Source of the DNA: Cryptomeria japonica
Lineage: Eukaryota > Streptophyta > Pinopsida > Cupressales > Cupressaceae
Length of the DNA stretch: 64,000 nucleotides
Assembly: GCF_030272615.1 (NCBI RefSeq)
Contig: NC_081415.1
Span: forward strand, 375,487,392 to 375,551,391
Direction: 5' to 3'
Shown here: positions 11,140 through 22,379 of the stretch, in pieces
Layout: each line of letters starts with the position of its first letter
How positions within the stretch are numbered: position 1 is the first letter of the stretch
Translations under genes and position numbers: made by a program
The notes under the pieces: generated by a model
The model's input: only the letters and a program-made list of their open reading frames with translations
What the model was told of the DNA's origin: nothing
Database searches by the model: none

Positions 11140-14100
11140 TTACCTAGAAACTTGTAGCCGGTTATGTACAATCTGAAAAATGTCTACCAAAACCAAGTTA
11201 ATACCTTGCATAAACTTAGTACTGTCAGAAATTATAGTCTCTGTCTGCCAGATCATACTGGTGAGATAATGCATTTGTTGCTCCGGTGATTTGTCCCCTT
11301 GAATAGTTGCCTTGGCTAGCTCATTCTGGTGTTTTAACAAATTGTCCAATTCAGGACCAAGTTTATTCTTTAACTCTCGGGTTTTCATTCTCAGCCTTGC
11401 CTTTTTCCCTTTCCAACTTCTCAATCTTCTCTTCATAAATTGCCATGTCTTGATCCAAAATTGATGTAAGTTCTGAAGAACCCATCATATTGTCAGCAAT
11501 GTCATCAATTTATTTATGTGTCTTCTTTATTTGCTCATCAATATCTTCTATTAAATGTTGTGGTTTGCATGCTTCCTTGTACAATTCCTTGTATTCCAGA
11601 ATGGTGGAATTAAGTGCCGGTAACAAAGAATCAATCTATCATGTACAGTCCTTTATTGTTTTGTCAAATAAATTGTCCTTCTCCTTATTTACCCTTGCCT
11701 GAATGGTCCCCTCATTTATCTTATCTACAGTTTGAATATTAAAAGAAATGAATTTGGACAATGTGTCCAATTTACCTATAGACCCAACAATCTGATCAAC
11801 CTTGCACGTCGGTGCAATCATCTGCAAAATTGGTAAAGAATCATCAATAGTTTAAATGCTAAGGCATTGCATTCTGTTATCTTCTTAATGGAATCCAATA
11901 ATACATTAGTGACATTTGTCATTCTGTAATATGCAGTTGATGTATTGGGAGAAGTGCTAGGTACTGCAATAATTTTCTTCTCTTCTCCAGATACCTATCC
12001 AGTTACCTTAATCACTTTTGCTTCCTTGCTTCCATCCTTAACCTCTTCTTTATCCACTTTTTCTTCTTTATTATCATTCTTGTTTTCATTCTTATTTTCA
12101 TTCCCTACCGATTCAGATACATTATGTTCTTGTTCCTTTTATGCTTTTGTCGGTATCTCAATGTTCTCCTAATTGTCAACAGTGTTGACCGGTGACTCAG
12201 AGATCTGAATATTTGTAGCTTCATCTTTCTTTTCCTCTGCAGTTTCTTTATCCAACACAATATTGATATTATGAGTGTCAACATTCATGATGAATAGAAT
12301 GTCTGACTCGGGATCGACATTATCTACTTTTTACTTCCTTTGACTTATCTTCTCTAGGCTCATTTTGCATTTTTGTCGATGCCTCTGATACTACTGGTGG
12401 GGTGTCCTGGGCCGATGGCGGTAAGTTGTCCTTAACTGTAATATCCAGTATATTGCCAACCTTACCCTTACCCTTATCTGTCTTCTAATATACTTTTGTA
12501 AATGATTTATCAATTTTCTGTCTATCTTTCTCTTCTTTCTTCTCCTTCTCAAAAAAAATATATCCCATTTATTAGTTGTTTCATCTGCAATATCTTTTAC
12601 TCTGCCGACCATAAGACTAACTTGTCGGTGACCACTCACAAAAACAGTTTTGTTAGCTTCAGATATTAAGTCATCTATTTCTTGCTTTGAATTAACAGGA
12701 CGAACGGATAACAGTGCCTCAACCTTCAATTTCTTATCCAGCTCCATAACGGACATTCTCTTTGCTTCAAGTCTTAGGTATAAATCATTAGGAAGAACAT
12801 CTACAACTTTAATAAGAACTTTCTTATATATATCAAGGTACAAAATAATACTTTCCTCAATAGTATCCTTATCTGAATCCTTGAAAGAATGATAAAACTT
12901 ATTAACATTACTAATATTTCCTTCTTGAGTTATTTCATTTACCAACTCTTCCGGTAAAAGAGTATCCAGTTCCTTTTGTTTTGGTTTTTTCTTTGGTGTG
13001 ACTTTCTTCTTCTGACCATTGGGCTCTCTCACAGCCTATCGTTTCTTTCCAAGTGTTCTTGCTTTCTTTGGAGATGGAGCAGGTGCCAATGAGGGTTTTC
13101 TTTTCTTTTTCTCCACCCATTTGAATTCAGTTGCCTTACCACTGTCAGAGTCAGATGAGGTAGCCGCAGGAGAAATATGTGCTACCAGTTGTTGTTCTGC
13201 TTTTCTTTCTTGTTCAGCAACACCTTTCATCGGATCTAGTTTCAATAAGCCCTTCTTAACAATTTCTACAAACTTCAAAGCATCTTTTATTTCTTTTTCT
13301 CTTTTCTTCCTTTGCTGCTGCATAGCAACACCACTCTCTATAGTTTGAGCATTACCAAATATCTCCTCTGTCGGTTCCGGTGGAGCATCTAGGAGTATTT
13401 TAGCATATGAATCCAAGATGTGTGAATCCACCTCATAGCCCATCTATGTTATCTAGACAGTTCTAGGTGTAACTGCCTCCATCTATACTTCATCTCTTTT
13501 TATCACAAAGCATATTTGTTTGTCATATTTGTCTACAATGCTTTAGGGAGTCCTTTCCCTTTGCCTCATTTTTGCTTGAAAATTATTGAAGTACTATTTT
13601 ACCAGTTTGTCACTATCTAATCCCATGCCGGTAATTGTCTCCTTTATCTATTTTCCAACATAAATATCATAGGCAAAGTCCTTGTGTCCAATACCGGGAA
13701 TCACCTTTGAGAAATAAAACATTAAGCACACAATCAGGTTCCCAAACTTGAAAGTTCCCTTCTTGTCACCTTTGATCTTGTGCAAATTTTCCAACAGTTC
13801 ACCTATCAACCATTCACAGATGTCAATTTTAGCATTATTCATAATCATCTCCTTAGGCACTATGAATGCAGGAACTTGAAACAAAATTCAACCTATTAGT
13901 GTGAGCAACTTTGTATCCAATGACCATACTTGCATTTTTAACATTTTTGTCAGTTATATCACTAACCCTAAGTGATTTGTTGTCAAATGTAGCTCTGGTT
14001 AAGCTCATAACCTCTTTGTTTGGAATTTTCTCTTTCTTATCAGGCCTAGTACCGGTAGAAGGTAAACCAGTAATAGCCTTAATTGCTTCCTTAGTGATCT

Positions 14101-14496
14101 TGAAAACTAAATCTAACCACAAAAATTCTCCGTGAACTCTGCTAAGAACATAACAGATAACCTCATCTAAGAATTCAGGCATGTGAAGGATGTCAATGAA
14201 TCCTAAATCCTCAACAATCTTGTGTTCTGGTTTAACTACACCTTGTTTGTTAGCAATAATATTTATGAACATATTCTTTAAATCTTCGGACCCTAAATCT
14301 TCGATGTTACAGTGTATGTATACGCCTTAGGGTCTTCAGCAAATGCGACTACCTTCGGAATTTTTGAAAATGCACCAATGAAGTCATCCAACTTAGCTAT
14401 CTTAGGGATGATTATGAAGATTGGTCTAGGTCGTTTGACATTTTCCACAATAGTAGGGTTTGCAATGAATTCAGGAATAGAAGATGGAGATGCCAT
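11140..14496 (-). pseudogene. Unknown large ORF carried by the LTR element in place of pol
   Basis: Starts at a minus-strand ATG at 14496 (MASPSSIPEFIANP) and can be followed, with several stops and shifts, to 11140: about 1,100 residues. N-terminal half (about 14496-13648): a compact region with VHGEFLWLDLVFKITKEAIK, ITGLP, ASMVIGYKV and FKFGNLIVCLMFYFSKVIPG. I recall similar sequences only from hypothetical, transposon-associated plant proteins. Middle (13443-12935): coiled-coil-like and very Lys-rich (KKKRKPSLAPAPSPKKAR), possibly nuclear targeting. C-terminal part (13032-11140): charged, helical, coiled-coil-like. No protease DSG/DTG, RT YxDD or integrase motif is seen. It follows gag and ends about 170 bp before the polypurine tract. 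Function unknown; being element-encoded, it may assist replication, packaging or nuclear entry. Confidence 0.6.
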
Positions 14497-14799
14497 GTCA
14501 TAAGATAAATAACTTTTAACTGAAAAACCTTGGATGCCTTGAAAATCCTTTGCTGCTTTGCTTGCTGAATGCTGGTGCTCAATTTTCATGCTCTTTGAAT
14601 GCTTGAATGCTTTGGTAAGTTGAAATGAGAAATTCAAGTGTTTTATAACCAAAAAGTTAACTTACAACCACAATAAATACTTCATCGGGGAAGTGAATAC
14701 TCAACATATGTGCCTGTAAAGAAGAAATATAACTTCTTACCACCGAGGGTAAATGCATGATCTTCAATTAGTTTCCTTACCTCTAAGGATTATTCCTTA

Positions 14800-15734
14800 G
14801 TTAAATGAAGAATCTCTTGTCGGTGTAGGATTGCCCTGTTCTGTCGGTGCAGAGACAAATTCATCATTCCTCTAATCTCTCTTCCCGATCCATTGTTTAG
14901 TGAATTCTTGCTTGATTTCATTTACCTTTTCTTTGCCTTTGTCATTAGATCCTTTATTGTTTTCCGGTACACTCTTGCTTCTACAAAATTTTGTAATATG
15001 CCCAATCTTGTTACATGCATAACAAGTTACATTGTTTCTCTGAATAGCTTTTCCATAACCTTGACCGGTTTGAGTTCTGCATTGATTAAATAAATGTCAA
15101 AATCTACCACAAACATAAAATTTCACATTCATTTTGCAATTGTCTAAGTTATGACCATTTTTATTGCATTTGGAACATTGACCGATGGATGAGTTTGGAT
15201 TCTGATTATTCCTAAATCTGCACTGATTCGCTCTATGACCAAATTTGTTGCAATTCAAATGTTTCCCATTAAATTTATAAGCATTAGGTTGCCTTACCAA
15301 TTTGTTGTGATCATGATTGTTTGCAGTCCCAAAACTTTCTCCATATTCAAATCCAAGTCCAATTGTTTCTCCATCAGGTTTCTGACTTTTCAGCATATCA
15401 TCAAGCTTGTTTGAACTCTTCTTGAATTTCTCTTTGTATTCATTTGCAGCGACCAACTCACTTGTCTCATTAGTTATTCTTTGTCATGTTGCATGTGAAT
15501 CAAATTTGTTTTAAGCATATCATTTTCATAACTAATCCTTAGAGATTCATCTGATCTTTCATTAAGTCTTCTGGCCAAATCTTCTACATTCCTCTTTCTA
15601 TCTTCAATATCCTTGCATAATCTCGTGGTTAAATCTTGCATCTCATTCTTCATGTTACTGTTCTCTTGTCTCAGTTTCTCTACAATATCTCTAAGAGTTT
15701 CCTTTTCTTCATCATCTTGATTTTGTAATTGCAC
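14800..15734 (-). pseudogene. gag: Gag C-terminal part with multiple CCHC zinc knuckles
   Basis: From 15734 on minus: a strongly charged coiled-coil-like segment (EEKETLRDIVEKLRQENSNM...), then a frame change near 15470. Zinc knuckles follow: CNKFGHRANQC, CSKCNKNGHNLDNC, a damaged CGRF...NQC and CYACNKIGHITKFC. CX2CX4HX4C knuckles bind RNA in retrotransposon nucleocapsids. Four in a row is more than the usual one or two. A stop interrupts the third knuckle near 15094. The N-terminal Gag piece is 2 kb away at 17855-18052, separated by an apparently foreign block. Confidence 0.75.
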
Positions 15735-17854
15735 ATGTGTTGGCCCACTTGTGGTCCACCCAATTGAAAATTTTTAAGTCGGGCCCCTCTAGTTGTGTAT
15801 CATGTCTCCATAGACTTTTTCCCTTTAAAGTTTTGTGTTAAATTCCAGTTAAGTGAAAAAGAATATCTTTAAAAATCTCTAAACCATTGAACCCCCTTGA
15901 ACCAGTTCAATCAGGTTCATTTAGTTCAATCAGGTTCATTCAGTTCAATCAATTTCAAAAGTTCAATCGGGTTCAAAATGGTTCAAAGTAGTTCAACAGG
16001 TTCCAAAAGTTCAAGCAGTTCTCGAGCAGTTCCCTAAGTGTAAGAGTTCGGAGCACAAGGTTTACCATATACCACCAGCACCGTTAGTTGTAAAGATTAT
16101 CAAGAAAATTGAGTTTGAATAGGAAAGAGACTTTCATTTGGATGAATAGCAAGACACTCAGTTGCAAATAAAGCGACCCCACTTAATATCAAGAAAGAGA
16201 ACAACTATGGCTCGCACAGATGTTTAACATTTTATCATGCCTTCTTCTTCATAGTTGTCACATTTTTCAACTATGGGATGTGGTGATATTATAATGAATT
16301 CAAATTGGTCCCGTATTGTTATGTTGCTGATCATACCAATAGTTTTTTTTTCAGTTTGCTTGTATAGATCAATGAAATCAAGGAGTTGCCAAGACACACA
16401 TAGCTCTTGCACTACAAACAATATCAAGTCATTTTTTTTTATGTTTAAGAGATACAATCAGTGGATAAATTTGGTCAACCAACAAAAGTTTGGAAGAGGG
16501 ATATTGATTCACCATTTATTCAGGCAACAATTGATTATTTTTCCCAGAGGATTGTGCAAGAGTTAGCACGAAGAATGTTTATAATTTTCAATGCAACCTG
16601 TAATTATAAATTTTCTGAGATAGCAAAATTAGTCTCTGTGCAAAGGGCATATCTCTCACTTCAATCATTGGATCATGCTAGATTTCGGATATGTTTTATA
16701 AAATTTTAATAAGTTCTCACCAAAGAAATTGTGGAAATTCAATCTGGTCTGCAAGATACACTTAACAGAATACAAGTCTAGAACAAAGAACATTTCCTGA
16801 TTGTTTTTGTGACAGAACAACCGTCATATCTCGGGGAGCATATATTTTCATTCCACCGTTGGATTTTTCCCATTTTTGGATATGTTGTGCATAGGCAAGT
16901 TGCGCACGGTTCCACCAGAGCGATTTGGTTGACTAAGTGCGAGTCTGTCCAACGTGATCAACATCAACCGAGTTTATTGTCTTCAAATATTAAGTTATAA
17001 TGTTTTCAGATTAAAACATTATGATAAAGATTATATTGAATCCAAGAAAGTGTTTAAATAATACACATCGAATATGAAAGAGATGAAAGAGTGAAGACAA
17101 TTATTATATCCAGTTGTCAGCATATGATATGCCAGGATTAAGTTTTTGGAACCGAAAGTGTCTCACTGAGAGAAAAAGAAGGATAAATATGCAAAAGAAA
17201 GGGAAAAAGGGGGTTAGAACAATAGACTTAGAGTTTTTAGAAAATTTTATTTTGGCTGAAGGAAGTGATCAGTTTTTCCAGAATTTGAAATTGGAAGGAA
17301 CTTATGTGTGTATCTTTGTGTCTTTGTTGCATGGAATATACATATAAAGATCATGTGCATTTTGAGGTTTTAAATCTTTGAGTTTGAATCCATGGAGTAA
17401 TATTTCTTTGCAAATATTAATCCAGTCAAATTGTCTGTGATCATTTTTCTGATGGTGAATACTATTATTTATCTGGGGCTTCTTTTCGTGTTGTTTAGAA
17501 AGATATTTAGTTGAAAAGAGACTTTGCTTCTCTTGTTTATTTTATGAAGTGCTGAAATCAGTGTTATTGAACTTTGCTTTGATTACCTTCGATTTTCGAG
17601 GCGAAGCATCTTGTAGAAAGTTATTCTGAAATATTTACATATTACTTGGCCTCTCATCTAAGAATGAAGTAGGTAGCCTTATGTGCTTTCAGGTTAAAAG
17701 CATATCAGTTTATTTAGTTAGACTATTCCCTGAATAACTAATGGAGGGAGTTGTACCTATCTAAAATTTAGAGGGAAGTGATGCATGTCACAATTACCCA
17801 ACTGTGTAGTTGAACTTTTGTTTTTCAAAGAGGGTAACAGAGCTTTGAATCAAT
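15735..17854. other. Foreign block splitting gag; origin unknown
   Basis: This 2.1 kb separates two Gag pieces that are both read on minus, yet its own longest frames (16255-16566, 16461-16709, 16809-17000) are on plus and match nothing I recognise. The edges carry a short imperfect inverted pair (gtaattgcacatg near 15727; its counterpart catgtcacaattac near 17785), which might be insertion ends, but no target duplication was confirmed. It includes a degenerate short repeat at 15898-16035. Confidence 0.4.
15898..16035. repeat. Degenerate short tandem repeat, GTTCAA-based
   Basis: About ten imperfect copies of agttcaatcaggttcat-like units (17-18 bp) degrade to gttcaaa and gttcc variants. Local simple repeat with no coding sense. 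Confidence 0.6.
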
Positions 17855-18052
17855 TCAAAAAAGAGAAAAACAAATCTGTTCACTAACAACATGTAATTTT
17901 TTTCTCTTATTTTTTGCTATAACTAGTTTTTCTTGAAGTGCTTTGATAAATTCCCAAGCAGTTCTGAGGTCATCTTCCAGTTTGATATTCTTCAATTTTT
18001 CTGCATGAAAATCTTCAAGAGCTTCTTCCAACTGTTGTCTCAAACTTTCCAT
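17855..18052 (-). pseudogene. gag: Gag N-terminal piece, coiled coil
   Basis: Begins about 60 bp inside the primer site on the minus strand with MESLRQQLEEALEDFHAEKL and continues as a charged heptad-like helix for about 65 residues. Its position just after the primer site fits the start of Gag. It is open only to 17855, where the unrelated block begins. MKPVPMESLR offers an earlier in-frame Met at 18067. Confidence 0.5.
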
Positions 18053-18109
18053 CGGTACCGGTTTCAAAATCTACCTCAAGTTGTTAGGCTTCTACAAATA
18101 GAGGACTAG

Positions 18110-18121
18110 GCTCTGATACCA
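18110..18121 (-). promoter_or_regulatory. Primer binding site, tRNA-iMet type
   Basis: On minus, TGGTATCAGAGC follows the LTR end (TCTAACA) after two bases. It is complementary to the 3' end of initiator tRNA-Met, the usual primer of plant Ty1/copia and many Ty3/gypsy elements. Confidence 0.9.
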
Positions 18122-18123
18122 AT

Positions 18124-18992
18124 TGTTAGATGCTAGGTTAGTCCCAAAGACACTGAGAGGGGGGGGGGGGGTGAATTAGTGTCTAACTGGTAGATGAAAG
18201 ATTTAAACTTGTTTGCAACTTTATAACCCAAATTAATATATCGGTAAGCAAATAATAATGTAGCAAAGAGAAACAAAAGAATAAGCATCAATGCACACCA
18301 TAACACATATATTTTTGGCAAGGAAACTCGGTAGGGGAAAAACCTCGATGGGATTTGTGACCCACAATATTTACTCACTGGACAATATGAATAAATATTA
18401 CTTAGTACAATGGGGGTCTGCACATGCAGGAAGGCCAACTGCCTAGAGCTCACTGCTCAACAACAAAATGGAGTCCCACTGACTAAATTTGGATGGTTAA
18501 ATCCAATGACAATGTACTACTCAAAATAGCATCTGCAATGCTGGATTCAGTACCGGTTTAAGCTCTATCTGACACCTCTGCCATAAACCTTGCTTCGCTC
18601 TACTCTGCTCTTATTCGCTCATAAGATAATTACATCAAAATGCATATATAGTTATTCGCTCTCATATACTGCTTATATACATACCTAATTACATTTCAAA
18701 ATGACCTATGAGATCTCATACATGTATGAGTCTTTACAATACATCATGTCGGCTATACAAACATATTTAAAATACAATACATTTCGCATAAATAATATTA
18801 TTTCCAAGTCGGCTTGGACTGTCGGTATAATATGTTGTCGGTGTAACTGGATGCCGGTGTGAATAACCTTTGTTGTAACTATTGGTGCCGGTAGGTAAAA
18901 TCTATTGCCGGTATAGCCTAAGAACCATGTTACCAGTTGGTTGCCATCAATGAAATCATCAACCATTCTCATCTGAGTGTATAATCCAAACA
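18124..18992 (-). repeat. LTR (5' LTR in element orientation)
   Basis: An 869-bp partner of 10085-10952. Contains an uninterrupted run of 13 G at 18159-18171 (C-run on the coding strand). Flanked on the right by AAGGA. Confidence 0.9.
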
Positions 18993-18997
18993 AAGGA
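18993..18997. repeat. Target-site duplication AAGGA, right
   Basis: aagga, identical to 10080-10084, immediately after the LTR terminus ...CAAACA. Confidence 0.85.
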
Positions 18998-20153
18998 AGC
19001 TTTTCTTAAGGGTCTTGAGTCCTCCTTCCTTTGTATTTAGTTTTCTTTCTTTGGAGAGAATTTTTTTCCCATAGGGTTTTCTCTTTTGATCCATTTGCTA
19101 GAGATTTTTTTTGTACACGAGCACCTGGTAGGGTAGAGGCTAAAGCTAAAATGAAATGCTTGAATGGAAATGTTAAATTGAAATGCTTATACCTTTAAGA
19201 GATAATGCAATGCTCTTTAAATAAGTCCTCCAAGTGTTGATGCAATACATGATGGATCATCACAAATCCATTATGAAAACATTATTGAAGACAACCTCGT
19301 TGTAGCTTGATGCTCCTTATACTCATATCTACTCTTGAAGCAAAATATTTTCTCTTGAATTGTAGAGATGAGATGATATGAGATAATTAAATGAATTAGA
19401 GGTGATATCTTATATAGGGATCTCAAGATTGTATTTTAGACTGACTTAATGGTCATGTCCCAAATTTCCAATTTTGAGACCAAATTTGGTAATGTTAAGG
19501 CTAATACATTACTCTCTTTAAATTTTCTGCCAAAAAACGTCATTCACTTACAAGTATTGCTAGTGCATTAATAAAATACGACTCAATTTTTTGGGGAAGC
19601 AAGATAATAGGTCCTTAATATTAGATTTGGAATTTATATTTGGATTGATGGCATTTAAGTAGGAAATAAATTGCCTTGAGATTCAAAATAGGATAGAACA
19701 CAAATAAGATTGAAATGATATAGGAAAAAGGGCACACTAAGGGCTCAAAGAGGAGTGTGAAATTGTAAAAGGTTATAATTTATGGCACTAGAGGACAAAA
19801 TAGAGAAAATTTTATATCAATCTTCATATGTCATTTGGATCCAACCATGAGGTTACTTTTGTCTCAAGATGGATATTTGTGAAAATTTCCCTACAAATCC
19901 TTTATATGCAAAAGCCCATTCTAGGAAATCTTTTCTACCCAAATTTGATCCAAACCCCAAAGATGGAGTAAGCCCAACAAATCTACAAAAACCAAAAGTG
20001 CAAATATTTAATACGATATTTGTACAATGTGTCCATACCTTGTAATCTCTTAGAAATAACTTGCATAGCTAGAACTCAACTTTGCACTAGATCTACTCAA
20101 AATAGGATTATAACAAAATATGGAATCTCACAACTTCCACACTCATGATATTA
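18998..20153. other. No gene recognised
   Basis: AT-rich, without recognisable coding on either strand. It should be the other side of the LINE that the 8.9-kb element interrupted, but I could not follow LINE motifs into it. Alternatively it is the leader of an LTR element whose primer site is at 20154-20164. Confidence 0.4.
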
Positions 20154-20164
20154 CTTTGATACCA
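20154..20164 (-). promoter_or_regulatory. Primer-binding-site-like motif
   Basis: On minus, TGGTATCAAAG follows ...TTTTTAACA after two bases, resembling the iMet site TGGTATCAGAGC with a mismatch. Supports an LTR end at 20167. Confidence 0.5.
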
Positions 20165-20166
20165 CT

Positions 20167-21329
20167 TGTTAAAAACCATGTACAATACTCACATACTAAA
20201 TCCATTTCATACATAACCTCATGGGAGAAAAAAATGCTTACAAGATTTTATGAAATAATCTTAATGCATAGATCAAATAGACAAGCCACAAGATAACACA
20301 CGATATACCCTAGAAAAAACCCTCAAGTGGGAACAATTTAACCTCCAAAAGTATCCACACTGCATCTATTATTCAACAAATAAATAATACATGAACTTAT
20401 AGAGTTAAAATGAATAATTTTGAAACATCAATCCTCTCAAATGTATCTTCCATGTGTCAAAGAATGAATATACACATCCCATTCCATGTTTCACATATGT
20501 ACTCATAAAAAAGACTCAATATTATGATAGCCTACTCACCCAAATTACCTTAACAACTAAACATGTACTTTCTTATATAGATTCAAGCTCATAGAAATAC
20601 AACCAAATGATAAGATAAAATCATGTGCCTCAAACCTATGAGAACACAAAACCATTGACCCCACATTTCCTTTTTGATACATGAATTACACATATTTCTC
20701 CAATTAATTGTTCGATAGCTTGCACACAAATAAAATAGCCAACCCAATGTTATTATACAACTTTACAAGTGGAGCCAAATAATTATCTACAATGGTAAAT
20801 CAAATCCCCTGGATGCACCACAACTAAATAATTATATAATTACATAATTATAATAAATCAACTTATGAAATGGTGTATAAAACTTAATCCTAACCTAAAT
20901 AGGGAAAGCAATACCTACTACATAGATATTTTTAATTTTCTCTATTTTCGTACCTTTTTGTCAATATTTTGATAGGTCCAAGGCACACTCCATTGCGGGT
21001 ATGATTTATCACTAGAGGGTTTCTATTGTTAGTGTTTGCACTCAAACCCAAGAGCCAATGTGTAGAAAATTCTTCACACACAAGAGAGAAACAACCTTCG
21101 AGATGCTATTCCATGAAAGAAAAGATGAATTTAAGATGTACAAATGTACGAAGGCCTTGTTTATAAAGGCAAGAGTAGAAGAGAAGGGAGAACAAGATCT
21201 TGACATGCTTCTCAATCTCAATGGAGATTAGGTATAGTCAACAACTACTCAAATACCTAATTAAATGCTAGTTAGGCTAATGTAAGACCATAAATAGTGG
21301 AAACTTTTTACACTAACCGCCCCTCATCA
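20167..21329 (-). repeat. Candidate LTR, minus orientation
   Basis: Bounded on plus by TGTTAAAAACC and ...CCCCTCATCA, giving a 1163-bp TG...CA unit. A primer-site-like motif abuts its left end, and a polypurine tract (GGGGGGAGGGAG on minus, 21330-21342) abuts its right end. A single LTR with internal sequence on both sides is expected in a head-to-tail tandem of elements or after recombination. No second copy was found in the window, so this rests on end signals only. Confidence 0.45.
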
Positions 21330-21342
21330 CTCCCTCCCCCCA
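21330..21342 (-). promoter_or_regulatory. Polypurine tract
   Basis: On minus, TTGGGGGGAGGGAG directly precedes TGATGAGGGG, the proposed LTR start. Confidence 0.55.
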
Positions 21343-22379
21343 ATTGCAACTTAGGGTAAAACCATGCAATATGATATGCATTATGAGTCCCAGCAAAAAA
21401 TCCTTGTTAGGTACCCAGGTGCAACTACAATGCAATGCAATGTCTCACAAACAGAGAATAGAGGAGAAAAACCCAATGAGAGAGAACTCCTCTCTAAAAG
21501 TGAAAACATTAAGGGCTAAGAAACCTCCAAAACAATGTCCTAAAAGCATGACCATGAAGAACATCACCAAAGCACAAAAAAAATTGTAGACATGCATTGC
21601 ATGAAGACTGATATGGTTCTATAATTGACAAACCTCCTCTGAAATAGATGATGATTAGGATCAAGAATACAAAAATCTACATGCGTTCCCCAAATGAGAC
21701 TACTTGAACAATGATTAGACGGAAACAACTGCAAAAAACATATGCTAATTGAAAAATATAGAAAATACAAGAAGCTACATGAATGTTACTAATCAACAAA
21801 TGAAATTGAAAATATAGGTGCAATAGTCTGAAGAACCATAATCAATAAAGGACGAAGGTTGCCTCCACAAAACATGAATGCACGAGTGTCTCAACTCACT
21901 CTAAAAGGAACCAAGGAAGCATTAGCATGAACACTATAACAATCGCCATAATGCTGACTAGCAAGAGTCATGAGGGTTCATTGAAATTGTATGTTACTAA
22001 GGAATGCATGAAGGAAATGATACAACATCTGAAATGACCAAAAAATAATATCAAAAATTGAAGAAAGGGTATGCACCAAAACTATAGACATGCATGAGGC
22101 AAAAATCCTAAAGATCCTATATATGTTGTCGCGGGATGTCATTGGACAAAGTTGTGATTGGAAAATAATAAAGGCACTATACAACCCATGATGACACTTT
22201 ATAATACATTGCAATGAGTACAATAAGATGGCACAACATTTGTGCAAAATACCCAAAAGATATGAATGTGACATGAGATCTCAATGCATATACAAAAGAA
22301 AGTTCTTAGAAAATATGTTCAAACTTATCTATAAGGATAAAAAATTAAAGAAAAATCTTCCTTAAATGTTCTATAAGGT
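21343..22379. other. No gene recognised; likely retroelement 3' non-coding region
   Basis: Rich in atgcat/catg-type words, with only short unrelated open frames. Its position before a polypurine tract on minus suggests the 3' untranslated part of a decayed element. Confidence 0.35.

Larger units (their letters stand above)
10085..18992 (-). mobile_element. Large non-autonomous LTR retrotransposon with Gag and unknown ORF, no pol
   Basis: An 8908-bp element in minus orientation. Direct repeats at 10085-10952 and 18124-18992 start TG, end CA, and are flanked by the perfect duplication AAGGA. The tRNA-iMet primer site and the polypurine tract lie just inside the LTRs. Internal coding comprises a Gag with several CCHC zinc knuckles (about 14800-15734) and a 3.4-kb unknown ORF (11140-14496). 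No protease, integrase, RT or RNase H motif is found. The iMet site and the tract context (catcaatgccaaaaggggag on minus) resemble plant Ty1/copia elements, so replication would depend on another element's enzymes. Confidence 0.85.

Noticed and set aside
18110-18121. tRNA gene fragment
   Set aside because: Only the 12-nt primer complement adjacent to an LTR is present; there is no cloverleaf.
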